Source: an uncultured Oscillospiraceae bacterium
Lineage (GTDB): Bacteria; Bacillota; Clostridia; Oscillospirales; Oscillospiraceae
Assembly: GCA_910587255.1 (NCBI GenBank)
Contig: CAJUKT010000048.1
Coordinates: 1 to 64,000, forward strand
DNA length: 64,000 nucleotides
Direction: 5' to 3'
This document shows positions 1 through 8,575 of this stretch, in pieces; positions within the stretch are counted from its first letter, which is position 1; every line of letters begins with the position of its first letter. The translations under genes were made by a program, and so were the position numbers. The notes under the pieces are model-generated. The model did no database searches. It was not told the DNA's origin and saw only the letters and a list, made by a program, of their open reading frames with translations.

Positions 1-1067
1 CAGAAAGTGGTAAAATAGACAGCATGGAACACGTAGATTTACGAAAATTGAATAGCGGAGAACTCACACAGGTACGCCGTCAGGTCGTACGCCTCAAAAA
101 GATGGGGAAACCCGGGAAAGAGATTGAGGAAATAACCGGAGTACGGCAGAATCGCATTAGCGAAATATGGACGGCGTATCAGCGAGAGGGAGACGGTTCC
201 CTGGAACCGAAGAAACGTGGCTTCCAGAAAGGGACACATCTGCGGCTGACACCGGAGGAGCAGGCAGAAATACGAGAAGCGGTCATAACACGCCATCCAG
301 AGGAATTTGGGATCCCCGGCAGTCTGTGGACGCTGAAGAGAGTGTGCGCATACGTCTGGAAAAAGTATCGGAAAAAGATATCAGACGGCAGTGTGTCGGA
401 TTATATGCGGCGCTGGGAATTGACCTGCCAGCGCCCGGTGAAACGCGCCCGGAAGCAGGATCCTTCTCGCATCTAAAGGTGGCAGGAGGAGGAATATCCA
501 GCCATTGCCCAGCGAGCCAGGGCGGAAAATGCCGTGATTTACTGGGGAGACGAGACTGGGATCGACAATTGCTCAAACTGTGAGCGCGGGTTTGCACCCA
601 AAGGGCAGCCCCCGGTTCTGCCAGTGGAGACGAAAAGGGAGCGGCTGAATATGCTTTCCGCCCTGAGCAGGCAGGGGAACGTACGCTTTATGCTGTATGA
701 GGATTCCATGAATCAGCAGCGCCTGATCCAATTTATGGACCGGCTGATTCGGACCTCCAACCAAAAGGTCTTCCTGATTTTGGACAATCTAAAGGTACAT
801 CATGGGAAAAAGACCGCAGCCTGGCTGGACAGGCGCCAGGATAAAATCGAACTGTTCTTTTTGCCGCCCTATGCCCCGGAGAGCAATCCGGATGAATATC
901 TCAACCACGCGCTCAAGCTCTCGGTCCATTCTGGCAGCTTGCCTCAGACCAAACGCGATATCCGCCATAAAACAGCTTCTTTTATGCGATCCTTACAACA
1001 TTGCCCTGATAAGGTCTCCGCTTTCTTTCAACATAGCCAGATTTCCTATGTTCTAATTCGGGAGTAA
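1..1067 (+). mobile_element. IS630-family insertion, left end possibly cut by the window edge
   Basis: The segment is almost filled by one transposase reading frame of the IS630 type. Imperfect complementarity between the first ~30 bases and the bases around 1030-1065 suggests terminal inverted repeats, but I could not fix the ends to the base. It interrupts the 3' part of the GNAT-PIN gene on the opposite strand. IS630 elements are known to insert at TA dinucleotides, and TA-rich sequence lies at 1066-1075. Confidence 0.6.
24..1067 (+). pseudogene. IS630-family transposase with one in-frame UAA
   Basis: The reading frame is continuous from the ATG at 24 to the stop at 1067, except for one in-frame TAA at 474-476. 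The first part (150 codons) carries the helix-turn-helix region. The second part carries the DDE catalytic core: a first Asp in GDETGID, a second in LILDNLKVHH, and the terminal Glu region PYAPESNPDEYLNH. After the stop the frame resumes at once with RWQEEEYPAIAQRA, which relatives have as uninterrupted sequence from memory. The stop therefore looks like a point mutation (probably CAA to TAA), not a gene boundary. A GTG at 534 could restart translation, but that product would lack the DNA-binding domain. Transposition from this copy is unlikely unless the stop is read through. Confidence 0.8.
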
Positions 1068-1827
1068 TATACTCTTTTGCATTTTTAAGGGATAGTAAAT
1101 GTTTTCTAACCTCTACATATAATTGCTCGTCATATGATGGGATAATTGAAAACCAGCTCTTGATAAAATCACGGCTATTATTCCTGACTTCAGAATCACT
1201 TTGCTTGTTGATTTCATTGAAGACTTCTGTCGAAATGTAATACTCAACATAGTCACTTAGAAAATCTTGTGTTAAGGCATTTACTTCTACCTCATTTTCG
1301 CTATAAAGGGCAATGACTATGTTCGAGTCAAGTACAACCCTTATTTTTTCCGCGTCGCTATCAATATCTACTGTAAATAGGTTTTTGCATTCAGGATTAG
1401 GGCGAATCCATGTTGTTAGGATCGAATTCGTCTTCGATGCTCGCCCGGGCTTTTCGGCCATTGGTGCAAATCCAAGCGAGTACCAAAAATTATCGAGACT
1501 GTAATCACGACGACAGGATAGCTTGAATTGTGAGACATAATCCTTTTCTTGCTGGTAGAGGACATTCATCAATTCTTTTGCATATCCATGACCGCGATGC
1601 TTAGCAGAAACACATAAGTGTACAATAATTAATGAAGTCTTCTTATAGCGGAACATTGTGTATGCAGCCAATTCGTCATCAATAATCAAAGCTAAGATTT
1701 GTTTGCGCTTTGCATAATCTACAAAGGCTTGCGCGGGCATAAAACCAAGAGTAAGCCGAGAATCATCTCCCAGTTTTTGAACATCGCCAAGCCATTGGGA
1801 GCTTTCATCTATAGTTAAGAACCTCAA
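982..1827 (-). pseudogene. GNAT acetyltransferase-PIN nuclease fusion, 3' end cut by IS630
   Basis: The N-terminal ~145 residues are a GNAT acetyltransferase: the acetyl-CoA loop is at residues 74-83 (SAKHRGHGYA), followed by the FWYSLGF motif near 114-120. From about residue 162 a PIN-type nuclease begins with VVLDSNIVIAL (Asp167) and EVFNEI (Glu205), two of the usual metal-binding acidic residues. Native sequence appears to end near position 1070. The remaining codons run into the IS630 element, so the second half of the PIN fold, with its later acidic residues, is missing. The ATG at 1827 lies 3 bases after the KilA-N stop, so the two genes are translated as a pair. Acetyltransferase and RNase toxins both occur in toxin-antitoxin systems. 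A toxin role here is inference. Confidence 0.65.
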
Positions 1828-1830
1828 ATC

Positions 1831-2439
1831 CTACCCCACGCTTTCTACTGTACCGTTATTGCTGCTGTGATAAAAATTCCGATACCACTGTACCAGTTCC
1901 AGCATGAATTCTGGAAACAGCCACGCCCGGAACATCTCAGCAATTTCTGGATGCGCGACCGTTCCACCGCCTTTGCCTCGGCTTGTCTTGATCCCGAGTG
2001 CGTGGGTGGTCTTGATCCACAGTGAGGGCGTCAGAGTGGTGCTGGTGGTATGTATCGTATGAATCAGTTCATTGCAGGCATCTTCTTTAAATCCAGGATT
2101 GTAAATCTTCTCCCACATCCGCAGGTATTCGACCGTAGTATTATTCCGCATCCAACTTTGGATGAGGTAGCTCGGGCTGGAGATCTTCTTTTCCTTAGGT
2201 ATTTCCGTCAGCGAGACATAAGCGTTGAGACACGAACCTTCGGTGCGCATCTTTTCGCCAAGTGAGGACAAACGAAAACCGGGGATCTTCTGGAGGTTTA
2301 ATTGCTCAAATAGCTTTTCAGAAAACTCATCTGCCTCTGCTTGAGTGATATATCCCTTTTTCACACCTCGCTTCAAAACCTTTTCATGCGAGATTTCATA
2401 TGTCCATAGCGCTTCAATTTGGGCCTCTCGTTCTGTCAT
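1831..2439 (-). CDS. KilA-N domain protein, likely DNA-binding partner of GNAT-PIN
   Basis: The protein has 202 residues. Residues ~74-188 match my memory of the KilA-N domain: AYVSLTEI, then WMRNNTTVEYLRMWEKIYNP, then WIKTTHALGIKTSRGKGGGT with HPEIAEMFRAWLFPEF. KilA-N is a DNA-binding domain common in phage and mobile-element proteins. The first ~70 residues are helical and charged and I do not recognise them; they could be a dimerisation or partner-binding arm. A GGGGGTGA ribosome site precedes the ATG. This is the first gene of a two-gene unit with the GNAT-PIN gene only 3 bases downstream, the layout expected if it is a repressor or antitoxin for it. That function is inferred. Confidence 0.75.
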   Translation of the reverse strand: MTEREAQIEALWTYEISHEKVLKRGVKKGYITQAEADEFSEKLFEQLNLQKIPGFRLSSLGEKMRTEGSCLNAYVSLTEIPKEKKISSPSYLIQSWMRNNTTVEYLRMWEKIYNPGFKEDACNELIHTIHTTSTTLTPSLWIKTTHALGIKTSRGKGGGTVAHPEIAEMFRAWLFPEFMLELVQWYRNFYHSSNNGTVESVG

Positions 2440-2471
2440 GGATGGTCACCCCCATATCTACATATAGGGAT

Positions 2472-2480
2472 ATTATATCA
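2472..2480 (-). promoter_or_regulatory. Extended -10 promoter for the KilA-N operon
   Basis: On the minus strand the bases read TGATATAAT, a consensus extended -10 element 33 bases before the KilA-N start codon. No good -35 box stands at 17 bp, which is usual for extended -10 promoters. The AT-rich, imperfectly symmetric CCTATATGTAGATATGG between it and the ATG is a plausible operator. Confidence 0.5.
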
Positions 2481-2510
2481 GACAAGTTATGACAAGGATA
2501 GCCCCAATTA

Positions 2511-3113
2511 CTACGTTTCTACATTTAAAGTACCATCTGGCTGAATTGAGATAAAGTCGATATGCTGGTTCAGTGACTGCTCATCAAAGGCGATCAGTCC
2601 GAGCTTTGCGCATATTGTATCTTTAATTTGCTGCTCTGGAATGGACGGCGAGTGTTTGCAAAAACGCTTCCCATGCTCCACCCGGCTGGCACAGCGCCAG
2701 ACTACCTCTCCAGAAGTCCGGGTGATACGGCGATAGTTATGCCCGCATTCCCCACAAACTAAGAGGCCACTCAGTACACTCTGTGAGTTGTACCGAGTGG
2801 CCTTTCGCTGGTTGGTATCTTCGTCAAGGTTGCTACGCTTGCCTTTCTCGCCCTGTACCATGAAGAATTCATCGAAGCTGATGATGGAGCCGATGTAACG
2901 CTGGTTGGAGAGCAGGTCACTGATTACAGCCTGTGTCCATTGAGCCTTGCCCCTTGGCGACAAGATACCCTGAGCAAAAAGAAAATCAGTGATGCCTTTC
3001 AGGCTCATGCCGGAAAGGTACTGCTGATAGATAGCTCGGACAATATTGGATTTCTCATGATCAATAGAAACGCTACCATCTGGAGCTAACATGAACCCAT
3101 ATGGAAGTGGCAT
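2511..3113 (-). CDS. Stand-alone recombinase-domain/zinc-ribbon protein without catalytic domain
   Basis: This 200-residue protein corresponds only to the middle and C-terminal parts of a large serine recombinase. The Recombinase domain starts at PYGFMLAPDG and includes GKAQWTQAVISDLLSNQRY. A zinc-ribbon region follows (CGECGHNYRR near residue 120, then a WRCASR and KRFCKH pair). The N-terminal resolvase domain with the catalytic serine is absent. It is probably not a chance truncation, because the ATG at 3113 has a strong GAAAGGAGAT ribosome site 6 bases upstream. Short proteins of this type are found beside full-length serine recombinases in clostridial elements. A DNA-binding accessory or directionality role is inferred. 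Confidence 0.7.
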   Translation of the reverse strand: MPLPYGFMLAPDGSVSIDHEKSNIVRAIYQQYLSGMSLKGITDFLFAQGILSPRGKAQWTQAVISDLLSNQRYIGSIISFDEFFMVQGEKGKRSNLDEDTNQRKATRYNSQSVLSGLLVCGECGHNYRRITRTSGEVVWRCASRVEHGKRFCKHSPSIPEQQIKDTICAKLGLIAFDEQSLNQHIDFISIQPDGTLNVET

Positions 3114-3308
3114 GAAGATATCTCCTTTCGAAAAGATACGGATAAGTATATTTAGTACAACGCGAATTGTTACATATATGTGGATTTGAACAGCAATTTC
3201 CAGTGTGTGGTGCTCATTAGGATGTCATTTATGGGATATTAACCAGAAGTTTTTTCAAAAGCGGAAGAAACCTGCTTTTTGAACGAATCAAAAAACAGGT
3301 TTCTATGG

Positions 3309-3327
3309 TTGGCTCAATGTGGCAAAA
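3309..3327 (+). repeat. Left copy of a 19-bp direct repeat flanking the KAP segment
   Basis: TTGGCTCAATGTGGCAAAA occurs here and, identical and in the same orientation, at 8249-8267. The 4.94 kb between the copies contains the KAP NTPase gene and a broken serine recombinase. Confidence 0.8.
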
Positions 3328-3403
3328 TCGCTTTTTCAAAAAATTACATTGTGCAATGAATTCAGAAGATTCTTGAGGTAGGACGGGTAGGCGTAATAAC
3401 TCA

Positions 3404-6400
3404 TTAGCATGGGTGACCAAGTTCGGTTTTCCAACGCTTATTCCATGCTTGCGTAAACAATGCTTTATGATTAGGTTGCCAAAAATTATTCCAAACTTTC
3501 CAATACCTTTTATGGCTATTTATAAGTTCGATATTTTCTGGTAAACAAATTAAACGTTGGAATGATTTGCTATCTTCATCAGAAGCAAACTTTCCCATTA
3601 AATCCAGATACTCCATTTTCGTAGTTTCTGGGAATGCGCCACTCAATATAAAAGAGAAAAAAGCGTTATGCTGTGGAACCTTGTATATCGGTGATATAAG
3701 TTCACCTGACCGCTTAGACTTTAGTAATGCCTCTAAGCTGTCTTTTGCCTGCAAGCTTTCGAGAAAATCCCAATGATTACTCATAATATCGTACATATTT
3801 AGAACATTAATATAAACATTTAGATACTTAATTTTCGGAATAGTCGAATCAATAATCATGTTCTTCTCTTGCAAAACAGATGTGGTGATATAATTCTCAA
3901 AATCGTTGTTCTCTTTGAGCTTATTTGACAATTCTGGGGATAACGCATAATTGAAGTAGTTTTCTGCCATCCAACCGAGTGTGAAAGGAGTAAGTTCATT
4001 AAGTTCGCTTATCAGTTGTTCATAGAGATCACTATCTTGAATTTCAATCTCTTTCTCCACAGAGGGGATTAGGCAGTTGAATAGACGCAGTTGTTCAGCA
4101 TATTCAAGATTAAGAAGTCCAAATCCCTCAGATACAAGTGCATAAACTGTTTCTCGATCTTCGTATGAAAGTTCACGAATTCGAAGACCTGTGTAATCAA
4201 GGCCATTTACCATGGTTGCGAAAAGATCGTTCTGTGATACGAGATAACTCGAATATTGATTCGGATCAAATAGCTGCTTTATCAAAAGCATGCCCTCGTT
4301 GCAGCTATATGACCTTTGATGAAGAAAGGCTAAAACGTCTGAGCAGTTTTCTACACTAATGTTGTCTGTGTTAATACACTCAATTGCATCACTTGTATTT
4401 TGAAACGAAGTATATTCGTTTTCGCAAATGAGTGGAAATGGATCACGATAAAGATCCCAGTATCGGCTGTCCCTTTTCTCAATACAGAGGTGCCATCGGA
4501 GCGAAAGAATATCATGGGAATTGTTCTTGTGGAGCCATTCGCAGTCGCTAAGAATAGGCTCCGAATTATCAAGTAAAGTATCAAGGAACACAAAGTCATT
4601 TGTTGCTGAGGCTGCAAGCAAAATACACCTATACTGTTTTCTTGATGCAAGACCTTGCAAAATGTCTGCTGACAATCCACCTGCAAATCCGCATTCTTCT
4701 ATATCATTATAATACGCATCAGGGAGCAAGCTGGGGTCAAGGGAATTGAGATATTTTAGCAGAGCATCTTTATCGCAGCTTTTACATATAGCTTCTAATA
4801 GCACTTCATCAATGCAACCGTTAATATCTAAAAATTGGAGCACTGCTGCTTCATATCCGTCAGGGTCTATATCTCGATATTGGAGCAGAATGTTTCGTGC
4901 TATGTCAAGAGTTGCCCTGTCCAATGGCCCGTAACACAGCAGACTGGAGATGTAGCCAAAACTGTCTACGGTAAGATTTTCTGCATCAATCAAATTAACT
5001 GCAATGGACGCATCCCCAATAAATGCAATCTCATCTGCACTTATTTGAGGAATAACAACCTTACTGGATTTAAAGAAAAGTTTTTTAAAATCCAGGACGT
5101 CCTTTCCATATGCCTTGATAATAGGTTGGCGCATATGGATGACACTCTCAGCGGAAGAAAAGCTTTTAAGAAGTGATTCTATAAGTTCCTCTTGAAAACT
5201 ATCTTTGTTTTCAAAATGTATATTGTGGACTCTTGTCCAAAAGTTTACTGTAATATCTTCTCGTATGTCTGGTTCAATGATGTATTTTTTCACTGCACTT
5301 GCAGCTTTGTGCCAATCGTTTTCACACGCAATACGTAGAAGTGTTTCGTTCATGAGCACTGCTTCAGGATATTCTTTTAGCCCCTTGATAGTAGTTGTCA
5401 CAATATTGTCATCGCCAGTTAAATAGGCAAGTGCACTCGCGCTATCAATATTGCTGTAGTCGTTGAACCTTGATGGCATCAGAAGCATATCGCACAGTTC
5501 GCGTTCCTCCGTTGTTTTAATGTGACTTCCACTGGGATATGTATAGAAATACATTCTAAAATCATAATTGAATACCCCATCATGAATTAGTTTGCAAATG
5601 TCCTCAATAAAATTACTGTCGAAGGACTCACTTGGGAACTGAGAATTGAATTCATCTCTTAGACCATCGATAGCTGTAGCTGGGCTGTTTGAATTTATAA
5701 TCCGGACAGAACTACTCATGAGTTTTGCGAAGGCATTTTCTTTTTGAATAAGAGCATAGTAATCTTTGGGATACCGACTTTCAAGGTATGCGACAGCGGC
5801 GCACGCTTCAAAAGTAACTGCTGATCTAACATTATATGTGCTTCTTGAAATCATAATCATAATTGCGTGATTTAATCTATCCTTTAAATCACGTAATGTA
5901 AGATTTTCGCCATTTTTTATCCAAAAGAATGATTTTGGAAGGATATTTTCTTCAATGTCCTCGCCAATAATTTGCTCAAGGCGAATCTTCTTTGCTGGTT
6001 CACGTTTAATTAATTCAAGTAAGATGGCATCGTAGTCATCATAATGTATCGGCTTGAGCGGAATAATAATATCAAATAGTTTTGAATACACGTTGTCATC
6101 ATCAATCAACAGTTCCTGAGTCCCTTTTGTTAGAACTGCCTCTGGTTTAATTGAGACCACGAAAACAAATCGGTTTGAATATCGCTGGGTAGAACTTTGG
6201 AACCTATACAACTCTTTGAGGAAACCGATGATGACGGCCTTTTCGACAATACGATCAAGATCTTCAACAATGATTAATTGTTTTTTCCCTTTTCCGGGTT
6301 TGATGTGGTCAACGACCTGAGCATAAACATCAAAGATATCATTTACGTCAGTTTTCCAGGAATTTTGCATCTTCCAATGAGAAAAAACAATGCAGGTATG

Positions 6401-7069
6401 GACAATGCCCCAGACTAAAAAAAGTACCGCAACAAGAAGGAACGCAGGGCTAAAGGCCTGTCCTAATTTCAGACCTTCAAGGAATTGCGAATTTCGAATT
6501 ACTTTTCCAAAATTTATAGTATCATTGGAAAAAATCATGTAAGCAGTATAAAACAAAGCTGCAAGGATAAAGCACCACCAAAATTTGAATGAACCTGTGG
6601 TGAGCGAAATATTTCCGTAATTCCGGCTAAGGCGTTTGTTAATATAACTGCTAAAATGGCGCTTTTTATCGTTTCCGTTGGCAAGTTGATACAGGAACGA
6701 CCGAGTCAGATCAGAAACCTCAGGTTCAGCGGTATGATTACATTTACCGAATCCTTCACTATCAACAAGACAATCCCACATATTTATTTTAATAGGTGCA
6801 GGGAAGCAAAAGGGCTTCTTTGCAACAGAACTACTTAATAATTCAGTCAAACTGGATTTCCCTGTTCCATAATTGGCAACGACACCAATCATAGTGGAGC
6901 CATCCTTAATAGCCTCACATATCGTGTCTATTTGAGTCGAAAAGCCGACAATATCATGCTTCGAATCCTCAATCGGCTTATTGATAAAAACCAGTGGCTG
7001 TTGCTTATCTTTTTTTGATTGTGCAGTAGCTTTAGCTTTTGTTGCACAGAAGAAAGGCTTGATTGACAA
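3404..7069 (-). CDS. KAP-family P-loop NTPase, 1221 aa, membrane-anchored
   Basis: The Walker A motif is at residues 62-72 (GVVANYGTGKS) and Walker B at 265-273 (LIIVEDLDR), the DLDR form typical of KAP NTPases. Two hydrophobic segments (about 163-181 and 209-230) lie between Walker A and B, where KAP proteins usually carry membrane helices. So the ATPase is probably cytoplasmic and tethered by a hairpin. The ~750 C-terminal residues look helical and repeat-like and I cannot assign them. The start is a TTG at 7069, preceded by GAAGGG and a good promoter; no in-frame ATG occurs before residue 60. Base composition is far more AT-rich than the core, a sign of transfer. KAP proteins such as the plasmid product PifA are linked to phage exclusion. 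A defence role here is inferred. Confidence 0.8.
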   Translation of the reverse strand: MSIKPFFCATKAKATAQSKKDKQQPLVFINKPIEDSKHDIVGFSTQIDTICEAIKDGSTMIGVVANYGTGKSSLTELLSSSVAKKPFCFPAPIKINMWDCLVDSEGFGKCNHTAEPEVSDLTRSFLYQLANGNDKKRHFSSYINKRLSRNYGNISLTTGSFKFWWCFILAALFYTAYMIFSNDTINFGKVIRNSQFLEGLKLGQAFSPAFLLVAVLFLVWGIVHTCIVFSHWKMQNSWKTDVNDIFDVYAQVVDHIKPGKGKKQLIIVEDLDRIVEKAVIIGFLKELYRFQSSTQRYSNRFVFVVSIKPEAVLTKGTQELLIDDDNVYSKLFDIIIPLKPIHYDDYDAILLELIKREPAKKIRLEQIIGEDIEENILPKSFFWIKNGENLTLRDLKDRLNHAIMIMISRSTYNVRSAVTFEACAAVAYLESRYPKDYYALIQKENAFAKLMSSSVRIINSNSPATAIDGLRDEFNSQFPSESFDSNFIEDICKLIHDGVFNYDFRMYFYTYPSGSHIKTTEERELCDMLLMPSRFNDYSNIDSASALAYLTGDDNIVTTTIKGLKEYPEAVLMNETLLRIACENDWHKAASAVKKYIIEPDIREDITVNFWTRVHNIHFENKDSFQEELIESLLKSFSSAESVIHMRQPIIKAYGKDVLDFKKLFFKSSKVVIPQISADEIAFIGDASIAVNLIDAENLTVDSFGYISSLLCYGPLDRATLDIARNILLQYRDIDPDGYEAAVLQFLDINGCIDEVLLEAICKSCDKDALLKYLNSLDPSLLPDAYYNDIEECGFAGGLSADILQGLASRKQYRCILLAASATNDFVFLDTLLDNSEPILSDCEWLHKNNSHDILSLRWHLCIEKRDSRYWDLYRDPFPLICENEYTSFQNTSDAIECINTDNISVENCSDVLAFLHQRSYSCNEGMLLIKQLFDPNQYSSYLVSQNDLFATMVNGLDYTGLRIRELSYEDRETVYALVSEGFGLLNLEYAEQLRLFNCLIPSVEKEIEIQDSDLYEQLISELNELTPFTLGWMAENYFNYALSPELSNKLKENNDFENYITTSVLQEKNMIIDSTIPKIKYLNVYINVLNMYDIMSNHWDFLESLQAKDSLEALLKSKRSGELISPIYKVPQHNAFFSFILSGAFPETTKMEYLDLMGKFASDEDSKSFQRLICLPENIELINSHKRYWKVWNNFWQPNHKALFTQAWNKRWKTELGHPC

Positions 7070-7107
7070 GACTGGTCACACCCTTCGATGACAGAATCTT
7101 ACAAAAT

Positions 7108-7136
7108 ATAGTATCAACAACTTTTAAGAATGTCAA
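7108..7136 (-). promoter_or_regulatory. Sigma-A-type promoter of the KAP NTPase gene
   Basis: On the minus strand TTGACA (7136-7131) and TACTAT (7113-7108) are separated by exactly 17 bases. Transcription would start about 30 bases before the TTG start codon, so the gene has its own promoter, independent of the recombinase upstream. Confidence 0.7.
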
Positions 7137-7182
7137 GATGTTGTGTGAAAATGTTCGCGACTAAAAAGCTCGTGAGCAGGAT

Positions 7183-8145
7183 TTATTTGAATATCATTTC
7201 GCTGGGTGACTCTGTGGTTTGACACACTTTGTGCTGCTTCTTAATACTTCCCTTCATCTGTTGTGCCAACTCAAATGTCTCTTGGTCAATGATAGGTTCA
7301 TGGGCATCTTCTACCAAGTACGAGGCAAGTTGACCTATGTTTTTCTCCCGCCTGCCAGTCATAAAATCGGCAGTGAACGTTTTCTGCATCCGCACCTCCC
7401 CGATGTATTTCTCATTACTCAGCATTCGGTCAATGGTAGAGGTGCTCCACTCGGCCTTGCCTGTCACCGTTTCGATCCCATGCTCCTCCAGGTAACGTTT
7501 GATCTTTCGTACTCCATTGCCCTGGATGTAGAGCTCGAAGATTTTGCGAACGATCTCGGCCTCCTCCGGCACAATTTGAAGAACGCCATCCGGCCCTTTC
7601 GTATATCCCAGAAACTGCGTATGGTTCAGGACGGCTTTCCCACTCCTCATACGGTGGCGGATGCCGAATTTGATATTCTCGCTGCGGAAATGACTTTCGG
7701 CCTGATCCAGCGCCGCGAGCTGGTCGATCATACTGTTGCTAATATTCAAAGTGTTCAATCCTCCATTCTCAATGTAAACTCCGATGTTCATTTTCTTTAG
7801 CCTCCTGATTTGACGGATAGTCTCTAACGTATCCCGACTAAAACGGCTGAGAGATTTCACCAAAATCAAGTCTACCTTTCTTTTAGCGCAGTCTCTCATG
7901 AGCTGCTGGTAACCAGGGCGGTTGGCCGCATAGAGACCGGATGCAATATCCGAATATACTGTAACAAACTCCCAGTTTGAATTGCGCTTGATGTAATCTG
8001 TGTAGTAGGCAATCTATGCTTCCAGACTGTGGTACTGTTCCTCATGAGAGGTACTAACCCGACAGTAGGCCGCTACCCGAAGCCGCCGGACTTCGATAGG
8101 GACATCTCGCTTTGTTTGCGGAATCTCAGTTACTTTTCTGGACAT
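7183..8145 (-). pseudogene. Serine recombinase, copy 1, with an amber stop at codon 44
   Basis: Read from the ATG at 8145, the frame encodes a 320-residue recombinase: a resolvase domain with the catalytic Ser in YCRVST (about residue 31), LILVKSLSRFSRD, then a Recombinase domain with FLGYTKGPDG and the GKAEWSTSTID motif. A single TAG at 8014-8016 replaces codon 44. The paralogous copy at 12344-13280 has CAG (Gln) at that position, so the mutation is C to T. The 238-codon piece after the stop lacks the catalytic serine and should be inactive. Start codon, length and flanking hairpins match copy 2. Confidence 0.85.
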
Positions 8146-8203
8146 AGCAAACCCTCCACGAAGATACTGGACTTCAGTATATCATGGAGGGTTTGTAATA
8201 GAA

Positions 8204-8243
8204 AAGCTACATTTTGTCCTAAAACCAGAACAAAATGTAGCTT
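8204..8243. repeat. Hairpin upstream of serine recombinase copy 1
   Basis: Arms AAGCTACATTTTGT (8204-8217) and ACAAAATGTAGCTT (8230-8243) form a perfect 14-bp stem with a 12-base loop, about 60 bases before the recombinase start. A second inverted repeat, CAAACCCTCCA and TGGAGGGTTTG (8147-8195), lies between it and the gene. Both have counterparts beside recombinase copy 2. The hairpin could be a terminator or part of the recombination site. Confidence 0.75.
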
Positions 8244-8248
8244 TCAAC

Positions 8249-8267
8249 TTGGCTCAATGTGGCAAAA
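8249..8267 (+). repeat. Right copy of the 19-bp direct repeat
   Basis: Identical to 3309-3327. Here the repeat follows CAACTTGG. The same CAACTTGG at 13381-13388 runs instead into the 3' end of the tRNA-Leu gene. The shared bases probably belong to the element end, and the differing bases to two different flanking sequences. Confidence 0.75.
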
Positions 8268-8575
8268 ATGTTTTTTGTAAAATGCTGCGGTGTTGTGTTT
8301 TCCTGGCACGACAGCCCGTTCTTTCGAGGTATTCAGGAAAGAGAGGATCCGCTTAGTTATCTCATTTGCCTGCGGTTAGCCTATCCGCTTTTGCGCCAGT
8401 TTCCGTTCCAGTTTGGCCCTCTCTTGCGGCTGGGTGTGAATACCCGAAAGGATCAGAGCCTTACAGGCGTAGAACGCTCTGCATCAGTTGTATCACAAGG
8501 GATTCAAGCATAAAACAACCCTACCAAATCCGACAAATCTCACCAATTGTCCAGATTTGGATAGGGTCGTTCTCT
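8268..8575. other. Gene-free stretch between the KAP element and the RCC1 gene
   Basis: No reading frame here shows a ribosome site or recognisable protein sequence on either strand. Frames such as 8259-8513 on the plus strand look accidental. The minus-strand translation hints at old coding sequence with several stops but I could not name a family. Confidence 0.5.

Noticed and set aside
3229..3420. A 63-codon minus-strand frame before the 19-bp repeat
   Set aside because: There is no ribosome site, it overlaps the end of the KAP gene and the repeat, and its product resembles no protein.
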